A stretch of 64,000 nt of DNA from Hippasteria phrygiana (Eukaryota; Echinodermata; Asteroidea; Valvatida; Goniasteridae). Of the stretch, positions 12,801-23,546 are shown piece by piece. The first letter of the stretch is position 1; the number at the start of each line of letters is the position of its first letter. The position numbers and the translations under genes are program-made. Location of the stretch: positions 434,001 to 498,000 of the forward strand of contig JAZGUH010000541.1 of assembly GCA_037893225.1 (NCBI GenBank), read 5' to 3'. Under the pieces are notes generated by a model. The model was not told the DNA's origin. It was given only the letters and a program-made list of their open reading frames with translations, and did not search any database.

Positions 12801-14308
12801 TCGAACATACATGTACATGTATATCCAAGGCCGTACAGCAATCACGTTATTTCATGGAATAAAAGCACACTGATGGATTTCACACAAGGCTTGAATGGTT
12901 CGGTGACGGTAAACGGTAGTGCGAGGGATATTTGGTATCAACAGTTTTTTCTGTAAAACTAGTTTTATCAATGACTTTTCCAGGTTTGTTTTCCTGGAAA
13001 ATTTGTCAAATTCAGCACTTTAGAAAATGATGGATTCCGGCATTTCGGAGAGTACCCGTGGTCCACCTGCTAAATACGATGATTTCATGAACATCTTGGG
13101 AAAAAGTTTATATTCTCTGGTTCGGGTTTTTTCGCATTAGGCCTATTAGTATCGTTCCGGATATCAGAAATACTGATATTTTAGAGGGAAATATGATTGT
13201 GTACACGACAGACTTGGGACTAACTTGAGAAAGAAATAGGAAAGAAAATCACAGGACTTTAAAACAAGCAGACATACTAGCAGGGAGTGAAAGATAATTT
13301 GATCATTGGACGCATCGTTGAAAAAGTATCTTTTTACATTGTGGATGTCCACGGGGAAAACAAGTCTAAAGGTATAAATTCTATGGGCATTTCTCAAACC
13401 TGGCTTCGGCTTCGGCTCCAACTATTCCCCAGTCCCATTGCCAATCTGAAGACTTGAATACGTAAATAAATAAATAAACAGGATCCGGCTCTGGGTTAAA
13501 ATAAAAGACCATGATGTACATGTAGCAAAAACACTGTCCCAGATCTTCCCAAATCTGGGGACATAAAATTACGCGAAGCCGACGACCAAGCCCAAGCCAG
13601 GGTTTGGAAAAGGGCCTTAGTAAAAGTTCATGGTTTTGAAACGACATGTAACTTGTTACATAGGCCTATAACTTGGCATGTAACTTGTAACATGTTGAAA
13701 ACTTGTCCTCAGATTCCGCGCGTAAATTTTCTGAGGGGAAGATGTGGGGGGGGGGGGGGGCTGTGCTATTTTAGTACACGGTTGATGGGCGCCAAGGGCT
13801 ATACAAAATTTACTGTTCATCGAACTATTCTGGGAGGGGGTCTTAATTATTCGCATATGCATCCTGTATTATAACGATATTATAAATGGCTCATAATGTG
13901 AGTACCCGTTGGACACACTGTTAGAAAGTTGGGCAAACAGATTACCCAACGTTGGTACAATAGTCAACATGTTCAATCTTCTGGTAATTTTTCACGTAAT
14001 TTACCAACTGTTGTAAACCACAGCTGTGCACAAACCAATTGTTGGTTAAAGTGGGGTTAAACAATAGCTGTGGTTATACAACAGTTGGTAAATTACGTGA
14101 AAAATTACCCAAAGGTTGACAAGTTGACTATTGTACCAACGTTGGGTAATTTGTTTGCCTAACTTTCTAACAGCGCACATACCTGATACTTTGCTGTATT
14201 CCTCGAAGCTTCCACGGTCCATTCTGCCGGAACGGAGGCAACATGAACTAACATCTGGGACAACATCACCAGTCCCAAGACCAGAGTGGGTGATGAGCGA
14301 AGCATCAT
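3461..14308 (-). CDS. Inter-alpha-trypsin inhibitor heavy chain-like protein (VIT + VWA), multi-exon, 3' incomplete
   Basis: ITIH proteins are secreted and, in vertebrates, become covalently linked to hyaluronan. The exons seen, in transcript order, are 14308-14183, 9104-8994, 8577-8451, 7717-7412, 6892-6698, 6042-5949, 5475-5158, 4642-4407 and 3802-3461. All junctions after the first agree in phase and have GT-AG ends. Exon 1 encodes a hydrophobic signal peptide. The VIT half carries GGVTYYGKV and NYQELLERIQGWY. The VWA domain carries the MIDAS motif DVSAS, then LTDGAPSEG. A post-VWA helical segment with LLTPLMSMRF follows. The last exon ends at a good donor, so about 200 residues of the usual ITIH C-terminal domain are expected elsewhere; none was found. 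The start of the VIT domain is missing between exon 1 and 9104 (see 2586-2755). If that exon is counted, 675 codons are accounted for. Confidence 0.85.
4407..4642 (-). CDS. ITIH-like post-VWA exon
   Basis: 236 bp, acceptor TTGATAG, donor GTAAGT, ending in phase 0. It encodes VYDEVATPLLVNVAVDY and FQNYFDGSEFAVSGRL, matching the ITIH FYEEVANPLL and YDGSEIVVAGRL blocks. A sequence resembling its 3' end and donor recurs about 120 bp further on (4261-4292). Confidence 0.85.
5158..5475 (-). CDS. ITIH-like VWA exon (second half)
   Basis: 318 bp, phase 1 in and out (acceptor TTTACAG, donor GTCAGT). It starts with the VWA threonine motif GTNLKDAM, then ILFVLTDGAPSEG (second MIDAS loop), then GRCAVVTLGFGAEDVDFNFL and GVARKIFQNS. 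These align along the whole ITIH VWA end. Confidence 0.9.
5949..6042 (-). CDS. ITIH-like VWA exon
   Basis: 94 bp between CACCCTAAG and GTAAGT, phase 0 in and phase 1 out. It encodes VYYWRDDQMVTAS, then INQAKDYVRSLVDIAG, the helix before the TN motif of the VWA domain. It is too short for an ordinary ORF search but is fixed by phase on both sides. Confidence 0.8.
6698..6892 (-). CDS. ITIH-like VWA exon with MIDAS
   Basis: 195 bp, 65 codons, phase 0 at both ends (acceptor CCGACAG, donor GTAAGA). It encodes HHFSPGGLGPIRKSVAFVID, then the metal-binding DVSASM, followed by GRKLNQTKEALLTIL. This is the start of the von Willebrand A domain, and the DxSxS residues are intact. Confidence 0.9.
7412..7717 (-). 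CDS. ITIH-like exon between VIT and VWA
   Basis: 306 bp, 102 codons, phase 0 at both ends. The acceptor chosen is CACTTTCTCCAAG, because it restores the conserved junction leading to DFRIKAYITEPQGI, a strong ITIH match. A Gly/Ser-rich insert (GGGSGGSGG) lies near the middle, followed by INGDFIIRYD, matching ITIH LNGDFTITYD. Confidence 0.85.
8184..8425. repeat. Near-perfect 240-bp palindrome
   Basis: Two arms of about 120 bp are inverted copies meeting at a single unpaired base near 8303 (ccttccttcc a ggaaggaagg). Only a few mismatches and small indels separate the arms, so the copy is young or conserved. It lies in an ITIH intron, its right end 25 bp from the exon at 8451. No target-site duplication is evident. 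Confidence 0.9.
8451..8577 (-). CDS. ITIH-like VIT-domain exon
   Basis: 127 bp between AAACAG and GTACAA. It encodes VSVSVAPRDTVGVMVNYQEL and RIQGWYTQRISL, matching the ITIH block with FTVSVNVAAGS and TYEELL. It ends in phase 0. A long palindrome begins 25 bp inside the following intron. Confidence 0.85.
8994..9104 (-). CDS. ITIH-like VIT-domain exon
   Basis: The acceptor TTGCAG is followed by 111 bp ending at GTAAGT. The frame needs two bases from the preceding exon, so exon 1 (phase 0) cannot join it directly, whereas the exon at 2755-2586 (two bases left over) can, and would complete a valine. It encodes the VIT landmark GGVTYYGKVRDK. Confidence 0.8.
9542..10091. mobile_element. Non-autonomous DNA transposon, ATT target duplication
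   Basis: Terminal inverted repeats of about 90 bp begin agagaggtttcgcatgcg and end with its complement. The trinucleotide att flanks both ends (9539-9541 and 10092-10094) and fits a 3-bp target duplication. The terminal motif also recurs inside the left end near 9627. A 3-bp duplication would fit PIF/Harbinger-like elements, but no transposase is present, so the superfamily is inference. It lies in the first ITIH intron. Confidence 0.8.
9824..9955 (-). CDS. 43-residue ORF inside the DNA transposon
   Basis: A complete 43-codon frame reads on the minus strand, starting MAVSLDDIMFMALEEKGEE and ending VVPFFLI. The acidic, helix-like start is the kind seen at the N-terminus of transposon-encoded proteins, so it may be the remains of one after internal deletion. 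No family motif was identified, and a chance frame cannot be excluded. Confidence 0.3.
   Translation of the reverse strand: MAVSLDDIMFMALEEKGEETVPFLLLESGAGTRTGRVVPFFLI
10095..13917. other. Large first intron of the ITIH-like gene
   Basis: I looked on the minus strand for the missing VIT exon (PPGAFISDLS-like coding) and found none. There are only short unsupported frames, a homopolymer G run at 13744-13760 and AT-rich sequence. Confidence 0.5.
13918..14173. repeat. Foldback element beside ITIH exon 1 donor
   Basis: Arms of about 110 bp (13918-14030 and 14062-14173) are inverted copies with ends ctgttagaaagttgggc and gcctaactttctaacag. The right end lies 9 bp from the 5' splice site of the signal-peptide exon. 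A possible 8-bp target duplication (ggacacac and gcgcacat) is imperfect. Confidence 0.8.
14183..14308 (-). CDS. ITIH-like exon 1: signal peptide
   Basis: Two adjacent ATGs open the frame at 14308 and 14305. The 42 codons start with a short basic segment and a hydrophobic core (TLVLGLVMLSQMLVHVASVP), a typical secretory signal, and end YQ in phase 0 at the donor GTATGTGCG. An inverted-repeat element begins 9 bp inside the intron. Confidence 0.8.
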
Positions 14309-16274
14309 AATTGCCTTAAAGATCTCAAATGTTTTAAATGCTCTTAAACGGTCAATACATCATCAGAGAGGGTTCAGGATGATTGGTTTGTAGACCTGAA
14401 ATAAACTTAACTGCTGCCGGCTTACTCGGAAGTGAAAGGAAGGTCTGACCATACAGTATATCTTTGTTGGCTCACAGTGGGTCGTTGGGGTGCGTCTAAG
14501 CACTTCAATTTTGAAGAATAGGGGGTGTGATGACTGCGGGTGGGCACCAGCGGACTCACTTGTCACGTTCGCCGCGGTGTTGAATCATGGACTAAATGTC
14601 CCACGGTTGAACTGATCAGCGGTGAAGTGATTTAAGTGCGGGTGGAAAATAGAGTGTAATCTAGCACCATGGTACGTGGTATTTTCTAGGCAAGGGATAC
14701 CGGTATGTGTCTCAGCCATTGCTCAGTCATTGCTACATTTTTGAAGTAACTCATCCATGATCGAGGGCGCTGTCCACAACGGGCGTTTTTTTTTTTTTTT
14801 TTACGACGAGAAACACGATATAGCTAACAGTTTGCATGCATGAACCCACACACTATCCAATAAGTACATGCAAAAGGACATGCACCAGTGCGCAAAAACC
14901 CCTGCTGTCACCGGCACGGATTTATTCACACGACCCATCTCGGTGGTTGTCACCCGGATGCCGCATCGGGATGTGATATTTTGGAGGAGGTCCCGATCCC
15001 TGTCACGAACCGCATCAGGGACCCAGATGAAAGTTGTGACGGGATTTGATGACTCTTTCAAACGGCACAGTATCCGTGTATTTATGACATCGATGCGATT
15101 CCATCGCTCGGGACCCATGTTTCCAACTCTCGTGTGAACGGGCTTTTGACTACGGCTATACGGCTATATACGTCACAGCATGTCGATATTGGAGAGGTTG
15201 AGATTTTACTGAGTGGGTTAGACACTATACGAGAGAGGACCTGGGACAATGGGGGATTAGGGATAACAATGACACCGAGGACTTGGGCCGAGTCCTCGGG
15301 AGAATTTCGTGTACAAACCTTATGGGAGCTGTTCGGAAAAAGTTAAAGTACAAACAAAGGGAACAAAAGAAGGGTTCCATTCATGGTCCTCAGTATAGGA
15401 AAACGCACGGGTGTACGTGTGGAAGTGAAGTCATGCACGATGCGGCCAAATTCTGTACAGAAACAGTGGCTAACTATTGGAGGCGGACAGCCAATTTGTT
15501 ACGGGGAAAAGTGATTGAATAACCGCTGTTGCATATTTCTCATATTCATGTTGTGTCTAATTTCTCGATGTCCTCATCAGAAAATACGATATAATTAATA
15601 AATTAATTACGGCTTCGAAAGTTTGCCTCAATTGTGTCAATATCACAATTGCATGCTAAATTTTAAATGTGTAATTTTACGGGCTATTATTAGTTCTCAC
15701 ATGGTCGGTTATGCAAAATCACCAATGTTTGATATATGCACGCATGCCCTAAAAGTAATATACAGGGTGGATAAAAAAAACCGAAACCGAGATATTATTG
15801 CTAATTGTAACAGAAGTAGGGCACTTGTGAATCAAAGGGAGATATCCTCTGTTTGGGTTGAATCTCCTCTTTAAAATGACACCCTGATTATGTCATTACA
15901 TTCACGGTTGACTGAGCAGTGACCAATATTATGAAAGGGTCTATTTAGGGAATTGCGCCACTTTTCAATTGTGGTTTTTGTGGTGTCAGTTGTCACAGAG
16001 TGAAAGGCTATGGTTGCCAATCAAGCCAGGTGGGGGAAAAAGAGATTTCACAATGTAAACTTAATAACATTTATTCGCGCAGTGTTATTTACATAATTAA
16101 ACATGCCCCTCAACATTTCCTCCGTTTTCCCCGACACAAATCTGAGCACGGCGTCGCATGCCCATCACTGCCGAGCGAATCACACCAGGTTGCCCGCGTA
16201 TTCAAAAAAGTCTTAGTAAAAACAGGTAACTAGCCAAAACTTCATGTGGATACAAGTCACATGCAACATACATC

Positions 16275-16373
16275 GCACAAAAATTTGGCTGGTAATCCTG
16301 TTTTCACCGAGGAAGAGTTTCATGCTAAGCAAATTGTTTTTGCTTAGCAGCTCCGTGAAATTGGCCCCTGGTA
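16275..16373. repeat. Partial copy of the 60.6-kb foldback family
   Basis: It carries the same pieces as the element at 60611-60854: caaaaatttggctggtaatc, catgctaagcaaatt and ttgcttagcag, ending tgaaattggcccctgg. Only one end is present. Confidence 0.6.
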
Positions 16374-18299
16374 TGTGAGGCACTCAAATGCATGAAATGA
16401 TAAATTTTAGTTACTTTTTCCACATGAAATCGAACAATTTTAAAAAGGTGTATGGCCATACCACTGAATTTCTGGACTTATAAAATTGCACGATGAATTC
16501 TAAATTCCAACACAAGCAGCATTTTGCCTTTTACTTAATTGGTTCTTTTTTACGTAGGAAAGCCTTTCAAATTTCGACCCAGATTACTGTAATTTACCAC
16601 AGTGACCTATTTCAACAGCAGACGAGAAACAAACATCGAATGGACAATGCATTCTACTCCAGCTATATAAATAAGCCTTTTTGCGAATTTAGTTGAACAC
16701 AATGTAAGCTTATCGTTACACAATACAATTTTTCTTCAGGCATAATTTTCGGGGGCGTCATTTGCAAAAACTAGCAATTCTATGTTAATCAATATTGTAC
16801 CACATTATTGACTGGAATGTCGTCAGAAGTCTAGAACTTTTGGAATTAATTTTGAATTGAAGGCTTTCAAATTAATTTTAAACGACGCTATGTAGGCCAC
16901 TAGGCCTATTATCTACCGTTCGTCTGCGAAGAATTGACTTGTTCGCAAATGACTATAGCCTAAGGGAGCAATGATTGTTTGGAAGTACGGCGATTCACAC
17001 ATACATAATGCCATGTTGTATTGATCTTGCAGCATGGATCAATATGTAACCCAAAATTTCATAACCACATAGGGCCTAGTTTATATTTTTTGCAGATTAC
17101 AGAATATTTTTGCTGGAGGCATATGCAAAACACACAACACTGCAGGCTACAGGGAGCGTGTCTTACATCATGACCTTGGCCGGCCGTGGCTCTGCAATTA
17201 TAATCATTGTTTGATGTTGCCACATGCCTATTTCCCCTGGCGTCAATTTTTAGATCTTCACTCCAGAAACATTGCTAGAAGCTATTATTGCATGACAGTA
17301 TTAAAGTTACGTTATTGTCATTCAATTTTTTGTAAACAAGTAACAAGCAGGGTTTCAAGATAAATTTCAAACTCCATGACATTGCCATGAATTTCCAGGA
17401 AAGAAATTAGGGTTTTTCCACGAACAATTCTTATACACTATTTTGTTTTATCTGAAGAGTCTAATTACAACACACTGACTATGTATATTTATGGTCGCGC
17501 GAGATTCCATGACTTTTCAATGGCTTTTTCTTGAAATATCAATTTTTCACGACTCCATGTAAAATCAAATTCCACGACTTTCCATAATAGCTTTGGGTTC
17601 CAGAATTATCCAGGATTTTCCACGACTATGGGAACTCTAAACGGGCCATATTTTTGAACTAATGATTCGCTTTAATTACGCCATTTCGGGATGCAGGCAG
17701 ATAATAGCTACACGTATTGCTTTCATTCACGTTTTACACTCTTGTGAATTTGTTTGTACTGAGATAAGGTTACTAAATCTGACAAAATTGCTTAAAAACC
17801 ACCCCCCAAAAATAAACAAATAGATACAAATCAAAACAAAAACCACGTGAAACCACTATTTGTAGGCCATACGCGTCGTTATGGAGCGCGTTCATTCGAT
17901 CAATAGTGTGGCACACTGATACACTCATTGGCAGTCTTATAGAACCACAGAACCAGTTTCAGAAGTAGGTCAAGCTCACTGCCTCAAAGTAGCTTATATT
18001 TATTCCTTCAGTAATAATTATAGCAAACCCCACGATGCCCCAAGCCTTTGAAGTTTTGAATTCAATGAAACGTAAAAAGCTTAACATTCTGTGGATTTTT
18101 TTCTCGCGCAAATGAATCGCCCGAAGCATCTAGGGAAAAATAATTAAGCAAAACAAAATCGAACTTTTTACGATTAAGGCCACCTGGTACCTACCTATGG
18201 CGGTCAACGCGACTGTATAAAATAAGCTAATCTTTTAGTAGTAAACACAAAAGGTTCTCTTTCAGTGCAAAGTTTATGCAATATGCCCAATATTCAGTT

Positions 18300-18640
18300 G
18301 GCTGTGGACATAATTTAAGGTGTTGCTGAACAGACTATAAACCTTAGCAATTGATCATTATTAATGAGTGGAAACATCTATTTGCCGAAACTATCATGAA
18401 TCAATACATGCGTGACAAACATCCAATCAGTGCTCAGTACAATGGACATGTGCTGACTGGCACAATGTAACTGCACTTGGCAGATGGCCGCAATATACAG
18501 GTTTATAGAGTCAAAGAAGTGGCCAAACTTGGGCTGTAACATCTTTGGCGGTGGAAAAATTTAAAGATGTTGCTCATCAGGCTTATAACGATTAGCAGTG
18601 GAAGATTGCTAATGAGTGGAAAAATCTAACTGATGACGTC
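18300..18640. repeat. Degenerate ~80-bp direct duplication
   Basis: Two segments, about 18310-18395 and 18555-18635, share order and wording (ttaaggtgttgctgaacag, tttaaagatgttgctcatcag, aatgagtggaaa in both). They lie about 245 bp apart in the same orientation. Probably an old duplication in repeat-derived DNA. Confidence 0.5.
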
Positions 18641-19795
18641 ATCTAACCAGACGTTTTGTGGTGCACCGCTCGCAAGACCCAATGAATTTCTGCGTAATAA
18701 ATTTCGTAGTATTGGCATTAAAAAAGGGTGACAACGATGACCTATCACACCAGCTTTATGCGTGAATAATTGTGAATTAATTCAATAATACATTTATCAA
18801 AAGTTTCTTTTGGAGCCATGGGTCATTATCGTACCGACCGACGATAAAGTATCAACATATTTCGTTTTTAAATTTTGAATAAGGAACGGCACGCTGAACA
18901 TTGGGTGTTTTTGAAAAGAAATTCACACAAAAATAACTGAGGCTGGGCTGGTTTTAAGCAATAAAGTACGTTTAAAACCCGACTTGAGGCCTGGGCGCTG
19001 ATAATGACCTGAGTCGAGGCTGGTACTTTTATCACCCGTTAAAACAGCCCATGTGACAGGCTCTCGACCAATGGGAACGGGTAAAACTGTCTTAGGTGAA
19101 TGTAATTTTTAAATGAAATGTCGAACGCCAACATCCACAGATGAATGATGACAGCCGACTGACTGATTAGAAATTACAGATTACGGCGGGGACGACGATC
19201 AACAGTCTGCGTGCTTGCCGGGCGGGAATAGGTCCACTTTCATCCAGGGAACTGTCCGCAACAGACGAGGATGGTTCGGTTGCTACTTGAATACGGTAAC
19301 AACCATACGTATACATCAATTACTTCCTGTTCCAAAGGTACCGTACGTTATTCTGCAACACACCTAATTACACTGACAATAGTCCCATGGAACAACATTG
19401 ACTCAGCAATTAATAAATGATTAATATCAAGTTTTACCCTATATCATGGCCTCATTCATACTCCATTGTACGGTGACGGATATGAAAAATCGACCACTTA
19501 AATAACGGTCGCAGAGAACGGGCAACACAAAAATGACGACAAGATCAAAGCCACTATACTGCAGCTAAGCAAATCGTCACAATTTTCACGAACAGACGAA
19601 TTTTGCCTCTCCGCACTGAACTAAAGTTACAAGAAAATCAGGTTTTAAGCTGCTCATTTTCACCTGCATTTATACCACATGTTGATTCATTGTTGACACT
19701 ATATTATTATAAAGTTCAGTTCTCGGTCTTTCACAAGTCATTGGCAGCTGAGCGATAAGTCAATTAATTACAGAGTTATTAATTGATTAATAAAT

Positions 19796-19990
19796 TTGTC
19801 TCTTCGTGAAAACTCAGGAGCGAGAAATAGCCCGTTTTGCCCCACAGGGTGTCATTTGTCTCTTCGTGAAAACCCAATATCCATTTCCGGGCAATTTTGC
19901 CCCTCACAACCCTATTGTATAACACGGAGTTCGAATTCGTCTCTTCCTCAAAAACCCAAAATCCATTTTCTGGCAATTTTGCCCTTCTCA
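19796..19990. repeat. Three degenerate tandem units of ~65 bp
   Basis: Each unit has the form gtctcttcgtgaaaac, then a variable piece, then gcaattttgccc. The third unit has cctc in place of cgtg. No coding potential is inferred although frames run through it. Confidence 0.6.
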
Positions 19991-20887
19991 GCCATAGCAG
20001 AACGCATTAATTTTACCCCGCTGCATATAGTTAGTTACGAGGCTCCCGCCCAGGTCTGTGGCTCAACGAGCAAAGCTAAATCAACTTTCTGTCACTGGAG
20101 CTCTCGCTTTTGTCACTTTTGAGGGTTTTGTGCTGCCGTCTGATGGAGCCAAAACAGTCGAGAGGTCATTTATAGTAGACTGTACTTGATCTTGCCTGTT
20201 GTCTCTGGGGATGCAAGTCGTCCAATAGTCAGTGACCTTTGAGGAATACAGTGGGTATGTATGCCTGCCAATGGTCACCTTTATGTGTCATGGATATGCG
20301 ATTATTATTTAATTGTATAGGTTTTCCCCGGACGATTTCGCAAGATGTGCATACATTTTTGTAAAACTTGAATTCAATTTCGCGCTGATTTTGAAAACGA
20401 CGTATATCCGGGTTTCATTTTCGCAAAAAGTAGCATTCGATTTCATTTTGTATCATTCAAATAAATGAATATGCATAACGTTTCATTCAAACAATTACAA
20501 ATACGTGATTAGGCTTTCGGTTTGACGTATGCGTGGCCGATTATTAGGAATGTGCAATCTATTTCGCAGCAAATCGATTTGTCATTGTGGCACGGCCTGA
20601 ATTGATTATTCGTTTTCATTTGTTACAATTTAAATTCGCAAATTCTGCATCTAATTTAAATAAAGTATATAGGCCTATACAATTCATGATACAACTTTAA
20701 TTTATTTTTTAATTAATTAATCAATGCATTGTAGACCTAATTTATCATTAATGTGTTAGTTCTTTTTTATTGTTGGTAATTCTTTGTCTTAATTGTATTT
20801 TACTGTCTTTCTGTATTTCGTAGGGTTCTCTCTCATTTTATCAGTTAGATTGTCTACCATAATTGGATATTTTAGGAGGCCTACCGG

Positions 20888-21133
20888 CAGAGTTGTATTC
20901 GAGTCCCTGCAAGTCCTTTCACAAGTCCTTTCGCAAGCCCAGTCAGAAGCCCTTTCATAAAGCCGGTCACAAGTAACTGGATGAACAATGACAAAGGAAT
21001 GCCTTTGTCAAAGCTCATTTGAATAGCTTGTGATTCAGTTTTGATTGGGATTAGGATTGGAGGGATTGTGATGGACTTGCAGGGACTTACAGGGACTTGT
21101 GAAAGGACTTGCAGGGACTCGAATACCACTCTG
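20888..21133. mobile_element. hAT-like foldback MITE
   Basis: Terminal inverted repeats start cagagttgtattcgagtccc and end with the complement. The flanks cctaccgg (20880-20887) and ccaaccgg (21134-21141) agree at 7 of 8 positions and fit an 8-bp duplication. The core, with gaatgc and tcatttgaatagctt, is shared with the element at 49141-49351. Confidence 0.7.
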
Positions 21134-21912
21134 CCAACCGGTATGTCAACTGTGAAATTTGGCTATATGATACGACAGTGGCAAATGCTGAGCAAAAAAC
21201 GAACGACTTTCTTCAGCTTATTTTTTGGTATGTTTCAAAAGACTATAAGACCACCTGGTTTAATTCCCCATATGTTACTTTTGTTAACAAATAAATAAAT
21301 TCCAATGCTTGACCAGGGATGCATTAAAAATATAAAAATCCACTACGCGGGAAATCGGCTGCACATTTAGCGAAATAGATTGGTGATAAATTAAAAGGAA
21401 AACGGGATTGCGGATGTGTATTCGAATTCGCGCTACAAACAAAAGCAAAAAAGAAAAAGGAAAACAAAAAAACCAAAACAAATTGGCAAGGGGGGGGGGG
21501 GGGAGGGGGGAGGGAAAGGAGGGGGGTTCGACCCCCAAACCCCCCCGGATCCGAGCCTGAAACTGATTACTACATGTCCATCATTGACATCCATGTCTCT
21601 AGTTTCACATATTTATTCCAATGGACATGCTACACATGATCGTATCTAAATTTAATTTCCCCGCAGACTGAAACTGTGTTGTGAGTCAAAATAACCTGTT
21701 AGAATGAGATTCCCACATGTTCGCAAAAACATGGAAGATTAACTCACGAAACGCGGGGATCAATGTCGCAACTTGCGCAGATACCATGAAAGGAAACATG
21801 CAATGGATATCCAGTTCTACTTGTTCTTATACACATATTATCATGCGCTACAAATTACAGGCAGGTTATAAATGCTTCTTTTGTTGTCTAAATGCTTCCC
21901 TTACAAAAACGT

Positions 21913-22098
21913 CCCATGGGATTGCCATAGTGTCCAATTTACCATGCAATTCCCATGGGGTTTTGCGTGGGAAATTTTTGTAAAACAAAAACCTCCCATG
22001 GGATTCCCATGGTGTCCAATTTACCATGCAATTCCCATGGGGTTTTGCGTGGGAGATTTTTGTAAAACAAAAACCTCCCATGGGATTTCCATGGTGTC
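21913..22098. repeat. Tandem repeat, 82-bp period, ~2.3 copies
   Basis: The palindrome cccatggg recurs at 21913, 21995 and 22077, each time followed by the same roughly 80-bp sequence with small changes. Each unit contains further ccatgg palindromes, so units can also fold. Confidence 0.75.
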
Positions 22099-23546
22099 CG
22101 AACGCTGCGGTGTATTCGCCTAGGTAATAGGTATGCTGGGAAAATCAGGTCAAAGGTCGTTTGGGGCGGGAACTTTAAAAAGGGTAAAATGTTAACACAG
22201 GCTCGCTGTCGTCTGCTCTACGGGAAAAATCTTGACCATGACGACATGATAATTATAAAATTCACAATTTACACACAGTCTAGTCACCAACTGTTGTTAA
22301 TGTCAGGAAAATACACTCTTTGCTTTCCAATTTCTGTCACAATTTGTACATTTACTCACGTCGAATTCGACTTCGCCGCCATGTTTACGTTTTCAGCTAG
22401 GTGGTGACGTCATTACATCCGGGCAGCCACAGACCCTCGCCAGCTGGGGTGTGTTGACACTGGGGCAGACACGAGTATCACGTGATGACTAAATCGAACG
22501 GTCTCGTGTAAGTTTCACTTACACGTGTAAGCTAATCGAACGCACACATAGAAAGGTGTACAAAGTTATAAGGACTAAGGAGACACCGCAGAGCCTTTGA
22601 TGATATCATGGTGTGGCGCAGGAAGATGGAAATTTTCATTTGCGTAAGAATCAAAATGCTGAAATACCTCCAACGATGTGGTCGAATCACTGAGCTGGAA
22701 AAAGGTTATGCCCCAGTACGAAGAGGCATCTGGCACTAATGATTGAAATAATCAAACAACGGAATAACTGAGCAAATGCCAGTGGAAAGAACACACAGGT
22801 GAATGCATACCGGTCTATCTAACCTACGTGTGAACTGCTACAAAATGCACACGCTGTCATTATTTTTCACATCCTCAGTGACGAAACTCAAACAATACCA
22901 TCGCCTTAAGTTACTTCTTTCCCTCTCTCGGTCACTCCAGTCCCCAGGAATGGGCGGGTATACCAGTACACGTATTCCATCATTCTTAATCCATTTATAT
23001 TTTGCCCCTTTTTTATACCAGGCCGTGTAGAATGTTTGCCGTGTTTGGAATTACACGCAATATCAACACACGAATCAAACACCGGCGAGCCTTGAAATTG
23101 CCGGTGGAGTAGGGTCGCTGGCCGTACCCGGTTCAGGTCAGTGATGTCGCACGGCGGGCACACGTACGGAAACGCCAAGATAGATGAGTAAACGGCTTCG
23201 ACACGTACGTGGGGTCTCACTGACAGAGAGCGGGCTGTCCAGTGCGTCATCTGTTCTCTCGACGTTGTGGTTGCATATCACGGTGTTTCATCATAGGCGC
23301 AAGTCGCTTGGGACAAAGAAAGAAAAAAACAAAACGAAGAAATCAGTATCCGTGGAAGACACTAACGAAGCCAACTGGCGTCGAAGAATAACACGGTTAT
23401 AAATCTTCGACTTTTACTTCAGCGGATGATATTTATGGCGGTGTTTATACGAGTTGGGATGGCATGATGGTTGCACCTAACTCCATAGCGATACACAGAG
23501 TGTAGTGTATGCGTGTGTGTGCACACGGGTGCGTAAATCCCTCATC
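22099..23546. other. Region upstream of the GPCR, no gene recognised
   Basis: It contains moderately GC-rich sequence, several acacgt and tgacgtca-like words and a GT-rich tract just before the reading frame. No TATA box or start site could be assigned with confidence. Confidence 0.4.

Larger units (their letters stand above)
14309..19795. other. Intergenic region, divergent ITIH and GPCR starts
   Basis: No coding exon was recognised. Contents seen: a 105-codon minus frame at 14801-15118 with no recognised family; a short hairpin at about 15273-15300 (ccgaggactt and its complement); degenerate tttccacgact-type repeats at 17380-17640; and a half copy of an inverted-repeat element at 16275-16373. 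Promoters of the flanking genes must lie at its ends, but no core element could be fixed. Confidence 0.5.

Noticed and set aside
23505..23546. Upstream ATG of the GPCR adding 14 residues
   Set aside because: Lies in a GT-rich tract and gives a Cys/Arg-rich leader unlike a receptor N-terminus; the next ATG is preferred, though not proven.
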